This document shows, in pieces, positions 14,876-23,282 of a stretch of 27,773 nt of DNA (position 1 is the first letter of the stretch; the number at the start of each line of letters is the position of its first letter). The DNA is taken from NCBI GenBank assembly GCA_035606175.1, contig DATNFW010000044.1, forward strand, positions 1-27,773. The letters are read 5' to 3'. This DNA comes from JASHUC01 sp035606175. Its GTDB lineage: Bacteria; Pseudomonadota; Gammaproteobacteria; Steroidobacterales; Steroidobacteraceae. The notes under the pieces are model-generated. The model saw only the letters and a program-made list of their open reading frames with translations, made no database searches and was not told the DNA's origin. The position numbers and the translations under genes are program-made.

Positions 14876-17800
14876 ACCTGTCCGCGCCCTTCGTGCGGCG
14901 ACCTGTCGCGACGACCCTTCTCACGACCGGCCTTCTGCTTGCAGGCGTCGGCGCCTTCTTCGTGCTGCCGGTCGCCCCGCTCCCTCAGGTGGACTTCCCG
15001 ACGATCGCCGTCACCGCGCGGTTGCCGGGCGCGAGCCCGGAGACGATGGCGACGAGTGTTGCAACCCCGCTCGAGCGCCATCTCGGAGTCATCGCGAATG
15101 TGACGGAGATGACCTCCCAGAGCCGGGTGGGACAGACGCAGATCGTGATGCAGTTCAATCTCAATCGCGATATCGACGGGGCGGCCCGCGACGTTCAGGC
15201 CGCGATCAACGCCGCCCGCGTGGACCTGCCGGCGACGCTGCGGAGCAATCCCACTTACCGCAAGGTCAACCCGGCCGACACGCCCATCATGATTCTCGCG
15301 CTCACCTCGCGCACCAAAGCGCCGGGACAGATCTACGACGAGGTGTCGAACATCGTCGCGCAGCATCTGCTGCAGGTGAGCGGCGTCGGCGACGTGGAGA
15401 TAGGGGGCGCCTCGCTGCCGGCCGTGCGGGTCGAGCTCGTCCCCTTCGAGCTCTCGCAATACGGCATCAGCCTCGAGGACGTTCGCGCGGCGCTCAACAA
15501 CGCTAATCCGAACCGTCCCAAAGGTGTCATCCAGAACGACTCGATGCGCTGGATGGTCTATACGAACGACACGGGCCGCTCTGCCGAGAGTTATCGCAAC
15601 CTGGTCATCGCGTGGCGCAACGGCGCGGCCGTGCGTCTGAAGGACGTGGCGAACGTCACCGAAGGCGTCGAGGACACCCACACGGTCGGCTACTTCAACG
15701 GCGAGCCCGCCGTCATCGTGATCCTGACGCGTCAGCCGAACGCGAACATCATTCAGACGGTCGACTCGGTAAAGGCGATCCTTCCCCAGCTGCGCGCCGA
15801 TATACCGCGGGATATCCAGCTATCGATCGCCTCCGACAGGACCATCACCATTCGCGCGTCGCTCCACGAGGTCGAGACGACGCTCCTCATCGCGTTGCTG
15901 CTCGTCATTCTCGTCGTAAGCGTGTTCCTGTCGAGCGTGCGCGCGACCGCGATCCCCGCCGTCGCCGTCATCTCCTCCCTCTGCGGGACCCTCGGCGTCA
16001 TGTATCTCGCCGGCTTCAGCCTCAACAATCTCTCCCTCATGGCGCTCACCGTTGCGACGGGCTTCGTCGTGGACGATGCCATCGTCGTCGTCGAGAACGC
16101 GACGCGGCACCTCGAGGCCGGGATGGGCCGCTTCGAGGCCGCGGTGACGAGCGCGCGCGAAGTCGGCTTCACGGTGCTCTCGATCAGCGTCTCGCTCGTC
16201 GCGGTATTCATTCCGCTCATCTTCATGGGCGGCATCGTCGGGCGTCTGTTTCGCGAATTCGCGCTCACGCTCTCCGCGGCCGTCCTCATCTCCCTCGTGA
16301 TCTCCCTCACGACGACCGCGATGATGTGCGCGTACGTGCTGCCGCGTCAGCGCGAGAGCCGCCCGCCTAACCGGCTCGCCCGCTCCTGGCGCAGCTCATT
16401 CGACCGCGTGCTCGTGGTCTATGGCCACGCGCTCGACTGGACCCTCGACCACGCACCCGTGACGATGATGCTGCTCGTCGGTGTCATCGCGCTGACCGTC
16501 TACCTTTATATCATCGTGCCGAAGGGGTTCTTTCCCCAGGAGGACACCGGACAGCTCAATTGCGGGATGCGCGCCGACCAGTCGATCTCCTTCGATCTCA
16601 TGAAGCAGAAGCTGAAGGCCGTCATCGATATCGTGCGGCGCGATCCTGCCGTCTCGCACGTCGTCGGCTTCACGGGCGGCTCGCGCGCGGGAGGCGGGTT
16701 CATGTTCGCGGAGCTCAAGCCGCAGTCGCAGCGCGGCGCGACTATGCAGCAGGTCATCGCGCGCCTGCGCCCGCAGCTCGAGCGCGTGACCGGCCTCAGA
16801 ATCTTTCTCAATCCGCAGCAGGAGATGCGCATCGGCGGGCGCCAGTCGAACGCCAACTATCAGTACACGCTCCAGAGCGACAATCTGGATGAGCTCCGGC
16901 GCTGGGCGACGCAGCTCGCACAGCAGATGAAGCTCGCGCCCGAGGTTACCGATGTCGACACGGACCAGGAGGAGCACGGCGTCGAATCCTATGTCGATAT
17001 CGATCGCTCGGCGGCGGCGCGCCTCGGCATCGCCCCGATCAATATCGACAACACCCTGTACGATGCGTTCGGGCAGCGGCTCGTCTCGACGATCTACACG
17101 GCTCTCAACCAATATCACGTCGTCATGGAAGTCGATCCGCGCTATGCCCGCCAGCCGGAGGCTCTCAACGACATCTACATCCCGACCGGCGGCTACGCGG
17201 TTCCGGCGGGCGGACTCGCCGCAACGCCGAGTGGCGGTCTGAGCGGCGGGACCACGGCGTCGAGCTCGTCCGGTCGGACCGCCGCACAGACCGCGGGAAC
17301 CGGAGGCCGCCGCGGCGGACCGGCCGGTACGGCTGTGACCCGCTCGCCCTCGGCCGGATCGAGCGGTGCAGGGCTTGCAGGGCTCGCGATTCTCGGCGGC
17401 TCGGGCGCGACGATTCCCCCATCCGGAACGATTGCGAGCCTCGGTGCGAGCAACGCTCCACAGGTCGGCGTGACGGGCGCGGCATCGGTCACCGGCTCTG
17501 CGGCGAGCGGCACTGCGGGAAGCACCGCGGCGGGCGGCAGCAGCTCGGGTGTGCCCGCAGTACCGCTGCTGCCGCTGCGTGATGCCTCGAACGGCAATCC
17601 GGTGAGCGTTACCCCGAAAACGATGGTCCCGCTCGCCGCCATCGCCCACTTCGCGACATCCTCCGCTCCGACCTCGGTCAATCACCAGAACGGCGCGCCG
17701 GCCACGACCATTTCATTCAATCTGGCGCCCGGTTACTCTTTGAACCAGGCGGCTGCGGCGTTCCGCGACGCCGAGGCCCGGATCCACATGCCGGTCACGG

Positions 17801-18402
17801 TCAGTGGCAGCTTTCAGGGTACGGCGCGCACATTTCAGAGCTCGGTGGGAGATGAGCCGGTGTTGATCGCGGCTGCGCTGATCACGATCTACATCGTGCT
17901 CGGCGTTCTCTACGAGAGCTATGTGCATCCGCTCACCGTGCTCTCAACGCTCCCCTCCGCGGGCATCGGCGCCCTCCTCGCGCTCATGCTGTTCGACATG
18001 GAGTTCTCGATCATCGCGTTGATCGGAGTCATCCTGCTCATCGGCATCGTGAAGAAGAATGCGATCCTGATCATCGATTTCGCGCTCGACGCCGAACGAG
18101 CGCGCGGGCTCTCCCCGCGCGCCGCGATCCGCGAGGCGTGCATCCTGCGCTTCCGGCCGATCCTCATGACGACCCTCGCCGCGGCGCTCGGCGCGCTGCC
18201 GCTCGCCGTCGGTTTCGGCGAGGGTGCGGAGCTGCGCCGGCCGCTCGGCGTCTCTATCGTGGGCGGTCTGCTCCTGAGCCAGCTGCTCACTCTCTTCACG
18301 ACACCCGTCGTCTACCTGTACGTCGATCGGTTGCGCCGCCGCGGCGCAGACGAACGCCATTTGAGCCGCGGAACGAGTCCGGCATCGCCGCAACCGACCT
18401 GA
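14872..18402 (+). CDS. mdtC: RND multidrug efflux pump subunit, MdtC-like, with a large periplasmic insertion
   Basis: The partner pump protomer: 1176 residues against 1025 in E. coli MdtC. Family motifs are intact, including RRPVATTLLTTGLLLAGVGAFF in TM1, the Asp pair in GFVVDDAIVVVENA and the lysine in GIVKKNAILIIDFAL; VNHQNGAPATTISFNL and GSFQGTARTFQSS match MdtC. The extra length is a single insertion at about residues 773-912 (bases 17188-17607), almost entirely Gly, Ser, Ala and Thr, placed between the DIYIP strand and MVPLAAIAHF in the second periplasmic loop. Without it the protein would be about 1036 residues. It starts in the ATGA overlap with mdtB. Whether the insert is tolerated, functional or a lineage marker cannot be told from sequence. 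Confidence 0.95.
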   Translation: MNLSAPFVRRPVATTLLTTGLLLAGVGAFFVLPVAPLPQVDFPTIAVTARLPGASPETMATSVATPLERHLGVIANVTEMTSQSRVGQTQIVMQFNLNRDIDGAARDVQAAINAARVDLPATLRSNPTYRKVNPADTPIMILALTSRTKAPGQIYDEVSNIVAQHLLQVSGVGDVEIGGASLPAVRVELVPFELSQYGISLEDVRAALNNANPNRPKGVIQNDSMRWMVYTNDTGRSAESYRNLVIAWRNGAAVRLKDVANVTEGVEDTHTVGYFNGEPAVIVILTRQPNANIIQTVDSVKAILPQLRADIPRDIQLSIASDRTITIRASLHEVETTLLIALLLVILVVSVFLSSVRATAIPAVAVISSLCGTLGVMYLAGFSLNNLSLMALTVATGFVVDDAIVVVENATRHLEAGMGRFEAAVTSAREVGFTVLSISVSLVAVFIPLIFMGGIVGRLFREFALTLSAAVLISLVISLTTTAMMCAYVLPRQRESRPPNRLARSWRSSFDRVLVVYGHALDWTLDHAPVTMMLLVGVIALTVYLYIIVPKGFFPQEDTGQLNCGMRADQSISFDLMKQKLKAVIDIVRRDPAVSHVVGFTGGSRAGGGFMFAELKPQSQRGATMQQVIARLRPQLERVTGLRIFLNPQQEMRIGGRQSNANYQYTLQSDNLDELRRWATQLAQQMKLAPEVTDVDTDQEEHGVESYVDIDRSAAARLGIAPINIDNTLYDAFGQRLVSTIYTALNQYHVVMEVDPRYARQPEALNDIYIPTGGYAVPAGGLAATPSGGLSGGTTASSSSGRTAAQTAGTGGRRGGPAGTAVTRSPSAGSSGAGLAGLAILGGSGATIPPSGTIASLGASNAPQVGVTGAASVTGSAASGTAGSTAAGGSSSGVPAVPLLPLRDASNGNPVSVTPKTMVPLAAIAHFATSSAPTSVNHQNGAPATTISFNLAPGYSLNQAAAAFRDAEARIHMPVTVSGSFQGTARTFQSSVGDEPVLIAAALITIYIVLGVLYESYVHPLTVLSTLPSAGIGALLALMLFDMEFSIIALIGVILLIGIVKKNAILIIDFALDAERARGLSPRAAIREACILRFRPILMTTLAAALGALPLAVGFGEGAELRRPLGVSIVGGLLLSQLLTLFTTPVVYLYVDRLRRRGADERHLSRGTSPASPQPT

Positions 18403-18411
18403 GCAAATCCA

Positions 18412-19881
18412 ATGAAGCGCATCGTTGCCTTGCTGACCGCCTCTGCCCTGCTTCTCGCCGCCTGTGCGGTGGGACCCAACTACCGGCGTCCCGGAACCGA
18501 GGTGCCGGCGAGCTACAAGAACTCCGTGGCGCCCGAGGCTGCACCCGCAGCACGCGCTGCGCCCGCCGCCGCTGCGACTCCGCCAGACGATTGGTGGACG
18601 CTGTTCGATGACCAGGACCTCGATCGGCTGGTCGGCGAAGTCGAGGTGTCGAACCAGAACCTCGCGCAGGCGGTGGCAGCATACGAGCAGGCAGAGGCCG
18701 CGGTGCGCGTGGCGCGCGCTGCATTTTTTCCGACGGTCACTGGGGATGCCTCGGCCACCCGCGTGAGCGGCAGCAGTCGTACGGGTGCGGTTGGGAGCAT
18801 CGGCTCGGTGAGCGTGGGCGCATCGGGTGGCGGAGGAGGCAGCCGTACGCTCTATCAGGTGACGGGCAGCGCGAGCTGGGAGCTCGACGTTTGGGGGCGG
18901 CTGCGGCGCTCCCTCCAGAATGCGAAAGCGACGGCTCAGGCGAGCGCAGCCGACCTCGCCTTCGCGAGGCTCTCCGCCCAAGGTCAGCTCGCGACCGCGT
19001 ACCTACAGCTGCGCGAAGCGGATGCCGAGCGTCGGCTACTTACCGCGACGATTGCCGGCTACCAGCGCACTCTCGAAATCACGCGCAATCGGTATCGGGT
19101 CGGCACTGCACCCAAGACAGACGTGCTGCAGGCGGAAACTCAGTTCTACAACGCCGAGCAGCAGGAGGCAGCTCTGAGGTTGCAGCGCGCAGAGCTCGAG
19201 GATGCCATCGCAGCACTCGTGGGCAAGCCGGCGAGCGACTTCCGTATTGCCGAAAAAGAGACGTGGAACATGCCGGTACCCGATGTGCCGGCGGGCATTC
19301 CGTCGACGCTCCTCGAGCGGCGCCCCGATGTGGTCGCGGCCGAGCGGAGCGTCGCGGCCGCGAACGCTACGATCGGCGTGCAGGAGGCCGCCTATTTTCC
19401 GTCAATCACTCTGACGGGAGCCGAGGGATTCCTCTCGGGAAGCCTCTCGAGCCTGTTCGACAAATCGAGCGAGTCCCATCAGGGCGCGCTCGGGCTCTCG
19501 CAGACCCTGCTCGACTTCGGCGCGACCCGGGGACGGGTCGCCGAGGCGCGCGCCGCGTATGCTCAGACGGTCGCGAGCTATCGACAGACGGTGCTCACCG
19601 CCTTTCGGGACGTCGAGAACGACCTCGCAGCCGCCGGCTGGGACTTGAAGGAATACGATTTCGCCAAACAAGCCTCCGACGCAGCCGATGAGACCGAGCG
19701 GCTCACGCTGAATGAGTACAAGGCAGGCACGGTCGATTACACGACCGTCGTCGTTGCCCAGGCGGCCGCGCTCAGCGCCCGGCGCACCCTCGCGCAGCTT
19801 GCGCTCGCTCGGCAGACTACTGCGGTGAGCCTCGTTACGGCGCTCGGTGGCGGATGGAAGCCGGCTACTGCGGCGCGCTGA
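18412..19881 (+). CDS. Outer-membrane efflux factor, NodT/OprM family lipoprotein
   Basis: The channel through which the pump exports drugs. The 489-residue precursor has a lipoprotein signal ending LLLAAC (Cys18), then two repeats of the OMF fold: NLAQAVAAYEQAEAAVRVARAAFFPTVTG in the first and AAERSVAAANATIGVQEAAYFPSITLTG in the second, each leading to barrel strands; SWELDVWGRLRR and YRVGTAPKTDVLQAE are typical. A glycine/serine-rich stretch at residues 117-146 (GAVGSIGSVSVGASGGGGGS) is inserted in the first barrel hairpin, longer than in OprM. It follows mdtC by 9 bases and closes the operon. The name oprM or opmB would be a guess, so none is given. Confidence 0.93.
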   Translation: MKRIVALLTASALLLAACAVGPNYRRPGTEVPASYKNSVAPEAAPAARAAPAAAATPPDDWWTLFDDQDLDRLVGEVEVSNQNLAQAVAAYEQAEAAVRVARAAFFPTVTGDASATRVSGSSRTGAVGSIGSVSVGASGGGGGSRTLYQVTGSASWELDVWGRLRRSLQNAKATAQASAADLAFARLSAQGQLATAYLQLREADAERRLLTATIAGYQRTLEITRNRYRVGTAPKTDVLQAETQFYNAEQQEAALRLQRAELEDAIAALVGKPASDFRIAEKETWNMPVPDVPAGIPSTLLERRPDVVAAERSVAAANATIGVQEAAYFPSITLTGAEGFLSGSLSSLFDKSSESHQGALGLSQTLLDFGATRGRVAEARAAYAQTVASYRQTVLTAFRDVENDLAAAGWDLKEYDFAKQASDAADETERLTLNEYKAGTVDYTTVVVAQAAALSARRTLAQLALARQTTAVSLVTALGGGWKPATAAR

Positions 19882-19905
19882 GCGCTCCTGCGATCGGCCG
19901 CTGCC

Positions 19906-21612
19906 TCAGTGCAGCAGCCCGAAAACCGCAACGCTGTTGATCGTGCCGACGAGCACGCGTCCGTTGGCGATCGTCGGGGCGATGAATTTATTGCCGGTGC
20001 CGAAGTGGTCACGGCCGCCCGCGGCTTGATTGCTGTTGTAGAGCTCGTGCGCGAGGTTCGAGGCGTCGTAGGCGTGCAGCACCGCGGGATCGGTGTTCTC
20101 GCTCGCCCAGACGATCGCGTTCATCGAGCCATTCGCCGAGACAGCCGGCGAGGTCCCCGGGTAAGCAAATGTCGCCGATGTCTGCGATGCCGGCGCCGCT
20201 GAGAGCTTCGCATTCGTGATCGTGAAGGCCTTGAGGGCGCGTCCCACATCACCGTAGTAGAGCGTCCCGTTGAAGTATGCCGGCGTCGAGAAGATGCCCC
20301 CGCCGAGGACTCCGTCGAGCTCCTGCCAGATGTGGTTGGCCGCAAGGTCGAATTTGCCCATGCCGTCGCGATCGACGACGTAAAGGTTGCCGTCCTTGCC
20401 CGCGCCGACGATGAGGTGCCGGACTACGCCCGACGCGTCGGTGAGGTCCGGAAGCAGCAGCTCGCCGCCCGAGCCGAGGTCCTCGTCCTGATCGGACTCC
20501 GCGACTTCGCGCGACATCGCGAAATAATCGGCGACGGTAAGACCATTCGCCGTCGAGAGCTTCAAAAACGAATTGCCGTAGTCGTGACCCGAGGGAAAGC
20601 CGTTCGCATCGAGTGAAGTCTCGAATGCGCCGTTCGCGGAGAGCAGATAGATATTCCCACTCGAATCGGCCGCCGGACCGTCCCCGCTCATCCAAATCGC
20701 AGGACCGCTGCTGCTTCCTGGCGCGATGTCGAGCACCGCGGTCCGCTCGAGCGTCTGTGCATTGAATGCGATGATCCAGCCGGTGTAGGGCGATATATCG
20801 CAATGCGAGGTCCAGCTCGTGTAGAGCGTTCCATTCAGGAGCAGCAGCGCCGCGCGCTCCTCGTACTGGCCAGGATCGAAGGTCGCCGTACCGCCCTGCG
20901 AGACGGGAAACGTCGCTGAGATGTCGACCGGACCGCCGAAGAGCTCATCGCCCGTTGCAAGGTCGAGGGCGTGCAGGCGCTGATGATATTGACCGGCGTT
21001 GTCCTTGGACATCGCGACGACGTAGATCGCGCCGCGTGGACCCGCCTGCCGATCGATGACCGGCGTCGCCGTCACGCCGATCTCGGGCGAGACTTGCTGG
21101 CAGCCGCGCTCATCGCTCGTCGCCTCGCCCGGCCCAAGCAATGAGACGTGCCAGAGCGTTGCGCCGCTTGCCACGTCGAATGCATAGACGGAGTCGTGTT
21201 CCGTCGCGACGATTGCGGCATCGTGGGACGCGCCCGAAAGCATCAACTGCGAGACGAAGAGCGGCTGTGCATCGACTTTGCCGTCGACGGCCAGGCCGCG
21301 CAGCAACCCAAAATCGCTCGCGTCGACGTTCGCCGGAGTCAGGATCGTCTCGGTGAGGTTCTGTCCCGTGCGCGCCTGATCATTCTTGTAAGTGAGCACG
21401 TCGGTACCGGCGCCGGCCGGCGCCGAGGAGGAGGAAGTCGACGACGAAGACGACGACGCTGACGAGGAGCTCTGAGAGGAGCTCGACACAGGGTTCGGCG
21501 CGGGCGCGGAACCCTCGCCGCCGCAGGAGGCGAGTACGGCGGCCCACACGACAAGCACGACGAGGCCGGCCCGAATCGGCCGGCGAACTTTAGACGCGTG
21601 GGAGACGTTCAA
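19906..21612 (-). CDS. Lipoprotein with PQQ-like beta-propeller and poly-serine linker
   Basis: A surface or periplasmic lipoprotein of about 568 residues. From the TTG at 21612 the signal peptide (KVRRPIRAGLVVLVVWAAVL) ends in a lipobox LASC with the lipidated Cys at 30. Residues 43-63 are a tether of serine runs broken by single Q, A and T. The rest is a propeller of PQQ-like blades, with repeated 'G-x-(I/L)-(Y/F)-(V/A)-(F/Y)-(D)-x-x-(T/S)-G' elements such as SVYAFDVASGATLWHV, HALDLATGDELF and GNLYVVDRDG. Propellers of this kind include quinoprotein dehydrogenases and scaffolds such as BamB; no catalytic site is obvious. The start is uncertain: ATG at 21714 gives a longer, unlikely N-terminus. 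It converges on the outer-membrane factor with a 24-base gap. Confidence 0.8.
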   Translation of the reverse strand: MNVSHASKVRRPIRAGLVVLVVWAAVLASCGGEGSAPAPNPVSSSSQSSSSASSSSSSTSSSSAPAGAGTDVLTYKNDQARTGQNLTETILTPANVDASDFGLLRGLAVDGKVDAQPLFVSQLMLSGASHDAAIVATEHDSVYAFDVASGATLWHVSLLGPGEATSDERGCQQVSPEIGVTATPVIDRQAGPRGAIYVVAMSKDNAGQYHQRLHALDLATGDELFGGPVDISATFPVSQGGTATFDPGQYEERAALLLLNGTLYTSWTSHCDISPYTGWIIAFNAQTLERTAVLDIAPGSSSGPAIWMSGDGPAADSSGNIYLLSANGAFETSLDANGFPSGHDYGNSFLKLSTANGLTVADYFAMSREVAESDQDEDLGSGGELLLPDLTDASGVVRHLIVGAGKDGNLYVVDRDGMGKFDLAANHIWQELDGVLGGGIFSTPAYFNGTLYYGDVGRALKAFTITNAKLSAAPASQTSATFAYPGTSPAVSANGSMNAIVWASENTDPAVLHAYDASNLAHELYNSNQAAGGRDHFGTGNKFIAPTIANGRVLVGTINSVAVFGLLH

Positions 21613-21641
21613 GCCGTCGGTCCGAGACGATCGATACGCAT
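21609..21641 (-). other. Possible 10-codon leader peptide coupled to the propeller lipoprotein
   Basis: A short frame starts at ATG 21641 behind GAGGGG at normal spacing and encodes MRIDRLGPTA. Its TGA stop overlaps the TTG start of the lipoprotein in a TTGA, so it could pass ribosomes to a start with no good Shine-Dalgarno of its own. Confidence 0.3.
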
Positions 21642-21964
21642 GGCGCAATCCCCTCGCGACTTGCAATCCCTGCCGCGCGACGCGCGAATGATACCCGCGT
21701 CGGCGTGCGTCCAATGCGCCGCGCCGGGAAAAGTTTCCTGCCTATCGTGCAGCGGGGCCGCCCCGTTCCCCGGTAACCGTCTCATAACCCCGGCGCTACC
21801 GACACCGCTACCGCCCCGCGCCCAGTATCGCGGCACCGCGACGCAAGACGCCGCCGACACGAACTCCTGGGAGCACTCCGATCGCCTTACGACTGGGACA
21901 CGCGCGGCAATTTCACCGAGCACCGACGCTCGCTCGTCTCGCCGCGTCCGCCCTAGTCGCGCTG
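21613..21964. promoter_or_regulatory. Divergent control region between propeller lipoprotein and porin
   Basis: About 350 bases between divergent genes; part at its right end encodes the porin signal peptide. It contains the palindrome GGAAAAGTTTCC (21727-21738) and CGGGGCCGCCCCG (21753-21765). Both promoters should lie here, but no strong -35/-10 pair is evident. Confidence 0.35.
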
Positions 21965-23269
21965 TTGCCACCGGCCGGGCAGCCGGCGGCTGCCGCGCCC
22001 GAGAGCGAGGCCTCGAGCACTGGTTCGCTCAACGGCAGCTTCGGCCCCGACGGCTTCACGTTGCAAAGCGCGGACGGGCAGAACGTCATTCATATACGCG
22101 GCAATCTGTCGCTCGATTACCGACGCTTCGAGGACTCGTATACCCCCTCCACGGCCGATGGATTCCTCGTGCGCAAAGCCCGTCCGACCCTCGAGGGGAC
22201 GCTCGCCGGCATGTTCGACTTTCGCCTGATGCCGGACTTTGCGCAGGGCAAGACGGTCCTGCAGGATGCGTGGGTCGCCGCGCGCATCGAGAAGTGGCTC
22301 GCTTTTCAGATCGGCAAGTTCAAGTCCCCCGTCGGGCTCGAGAGACTGCAGCTCGAGGAGTTCTCCCGGTTCATCGAGGCCTCCCTCACGTCCGATCTGC
22401 TGCCCTATCGTGATATCGGGCTCGAAGTGCGCGGCGATATTGCCCAGGGGCTTCTCAGTTACCAGCTCGGGGTATTCGGCGGCGCTCCCGACGGTCAGAG
22501 TACCGATTCGAACAGCACGCCGGATTTCGGCTTGTCAGGCGGCAGATTCGTCTGGAGCGGCCGCCTGTTCGCCAGGCCCTTCCAGAGGTCGGAGTGGCGA
22601 GCGCTGAATGCGCTCGGAATCGGCATCGCGGCGACCTATGTCAATGCATCCGGCACGACGACGACGGCCTCGACGACGAGCCTTCTCGCAAACTACAAAA
22701 CGACGGGTCAGCAAGCGCTCCTCTCGTATAGGGGCAATAGCGCAGTCGATTTCAACAACGCCACGATCGCGGACGGCATCGAGAGACGCCTGGTACCGCA
22801 AGCGTACTATTACATCGGCCGCTTTGGGCTGCTCGCCGAGTACGTGCAGGCAAAGCAGCAGGTTTTTCGACAACTGAGTGCGACGAGCTCCCGCAGCGCA
22901 ACGCTCGACAACCGCGCGTGGCAGGTGCAGGGCTACCTTTTTCTGACCGGAGAGCAGGAGACTTACGATCGGCCGGTCGTGCCACGCCGCAGCATTGCCC
23001 AGGGCGGTATCGGTGCGTGGGAGATCGTGGCTCGTTATCACGACTTGCGGTTCGATGAGGCGGCTTTCGTCGGAGGCGCCGGCTCGTTCGCGAACCCGGC
23101 GACTGCCGTACGCCATGCGCGCGCGATCGGGGTCGGCATCAACTGGTACCTCGTGCGAAACGTGAGGATCCAGCTCGATTTCGAGCAGACGCGCTTCGAG
23201 GGTGGCGCGTCGAACGGCAACCGCCCCGATGAGCGTGCGCTCACGTCGCGCTTCATGCTGGAGTTCTGA
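21965..23269 (+). CDS. Phosphate-selective porin O/P-like outer-membrane protein
   Basis: A 434-residue (from this start) OprP/OprO-type porin for anions. Evidence is the family pattern: DGQNVIHIRGNLSLDYRRF, FLVRKARPTLEGTLAGMFDFRLMPDFA, LQDAWVAARIEKWLAFQIGKFKSPVGLERLQ, then amphipathic strands ending in SRFMLEF with terminal Phe. TTG at 21965 is the first ordinary start codon, but it falls in the middle of a signal peptide: the same frame is open from 21788, and 21893-21990 encodes a basic stretch, then LARLAASALVALLP and a PAAAAPE cleavage region. Real translation therefore probably begins upstream, for example at a non-standard codon near 21881 that has GGGAG 7 bases before it, or the sequence hides a small frame error. 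It is divergent from the propeller lipoprotein. Confidence 0.85.
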   Translation: MPPAGQPAAAAPESEASSTGSLNGSFGPDGFTLQSADGQNVIHIRGNLSLDYRRFEDSYTPSTADGFLVRKARPTLEGTLAGMFDFRLMPDFAQGKTVLQDAWVAARIEKWLAFQIGKFKSPVGLERLQLEEFSRFIEASLTSDLLPYRDIGLEVRGDIAQGLLSYQLGVFGGAPDGQSTDSNSTPDFGLSGGRFVWSGRLFARPFQRSEWRALNALGIGIAATYVNASGTTTTASTTSLLANYKTTGQQALLSYRGNSAVDFNNATIADGIERRLVPQAYYYIGRFGLLAEYVQAKQQVFRQLSATSSRSATLDNRAWQVQGYLFLTGEQETYDRPVVPRRSIAQGGIGAWEIVARYHDLRFDEAAFVGGAGSFANPATAVRHARAIGVGINWYLVRNVRIQLDFEQTRFEGGASNGNRPDERALTSRFMLEF

Positions 23270-23282
23270 AATCCGAACCCGC

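Noticed and set aside
16396..17685. Minus-strand 429-residue frame over mdtC
   Set aside because: Antisense to a conserved pump; composition is arginine-rich shadow sequence.
21598..22413. Alternative frame as the porin N-terminus
   Set aside because: It stays open but shows no signal peptide or barrel strands; the signal peptide is in the porin's own frame.
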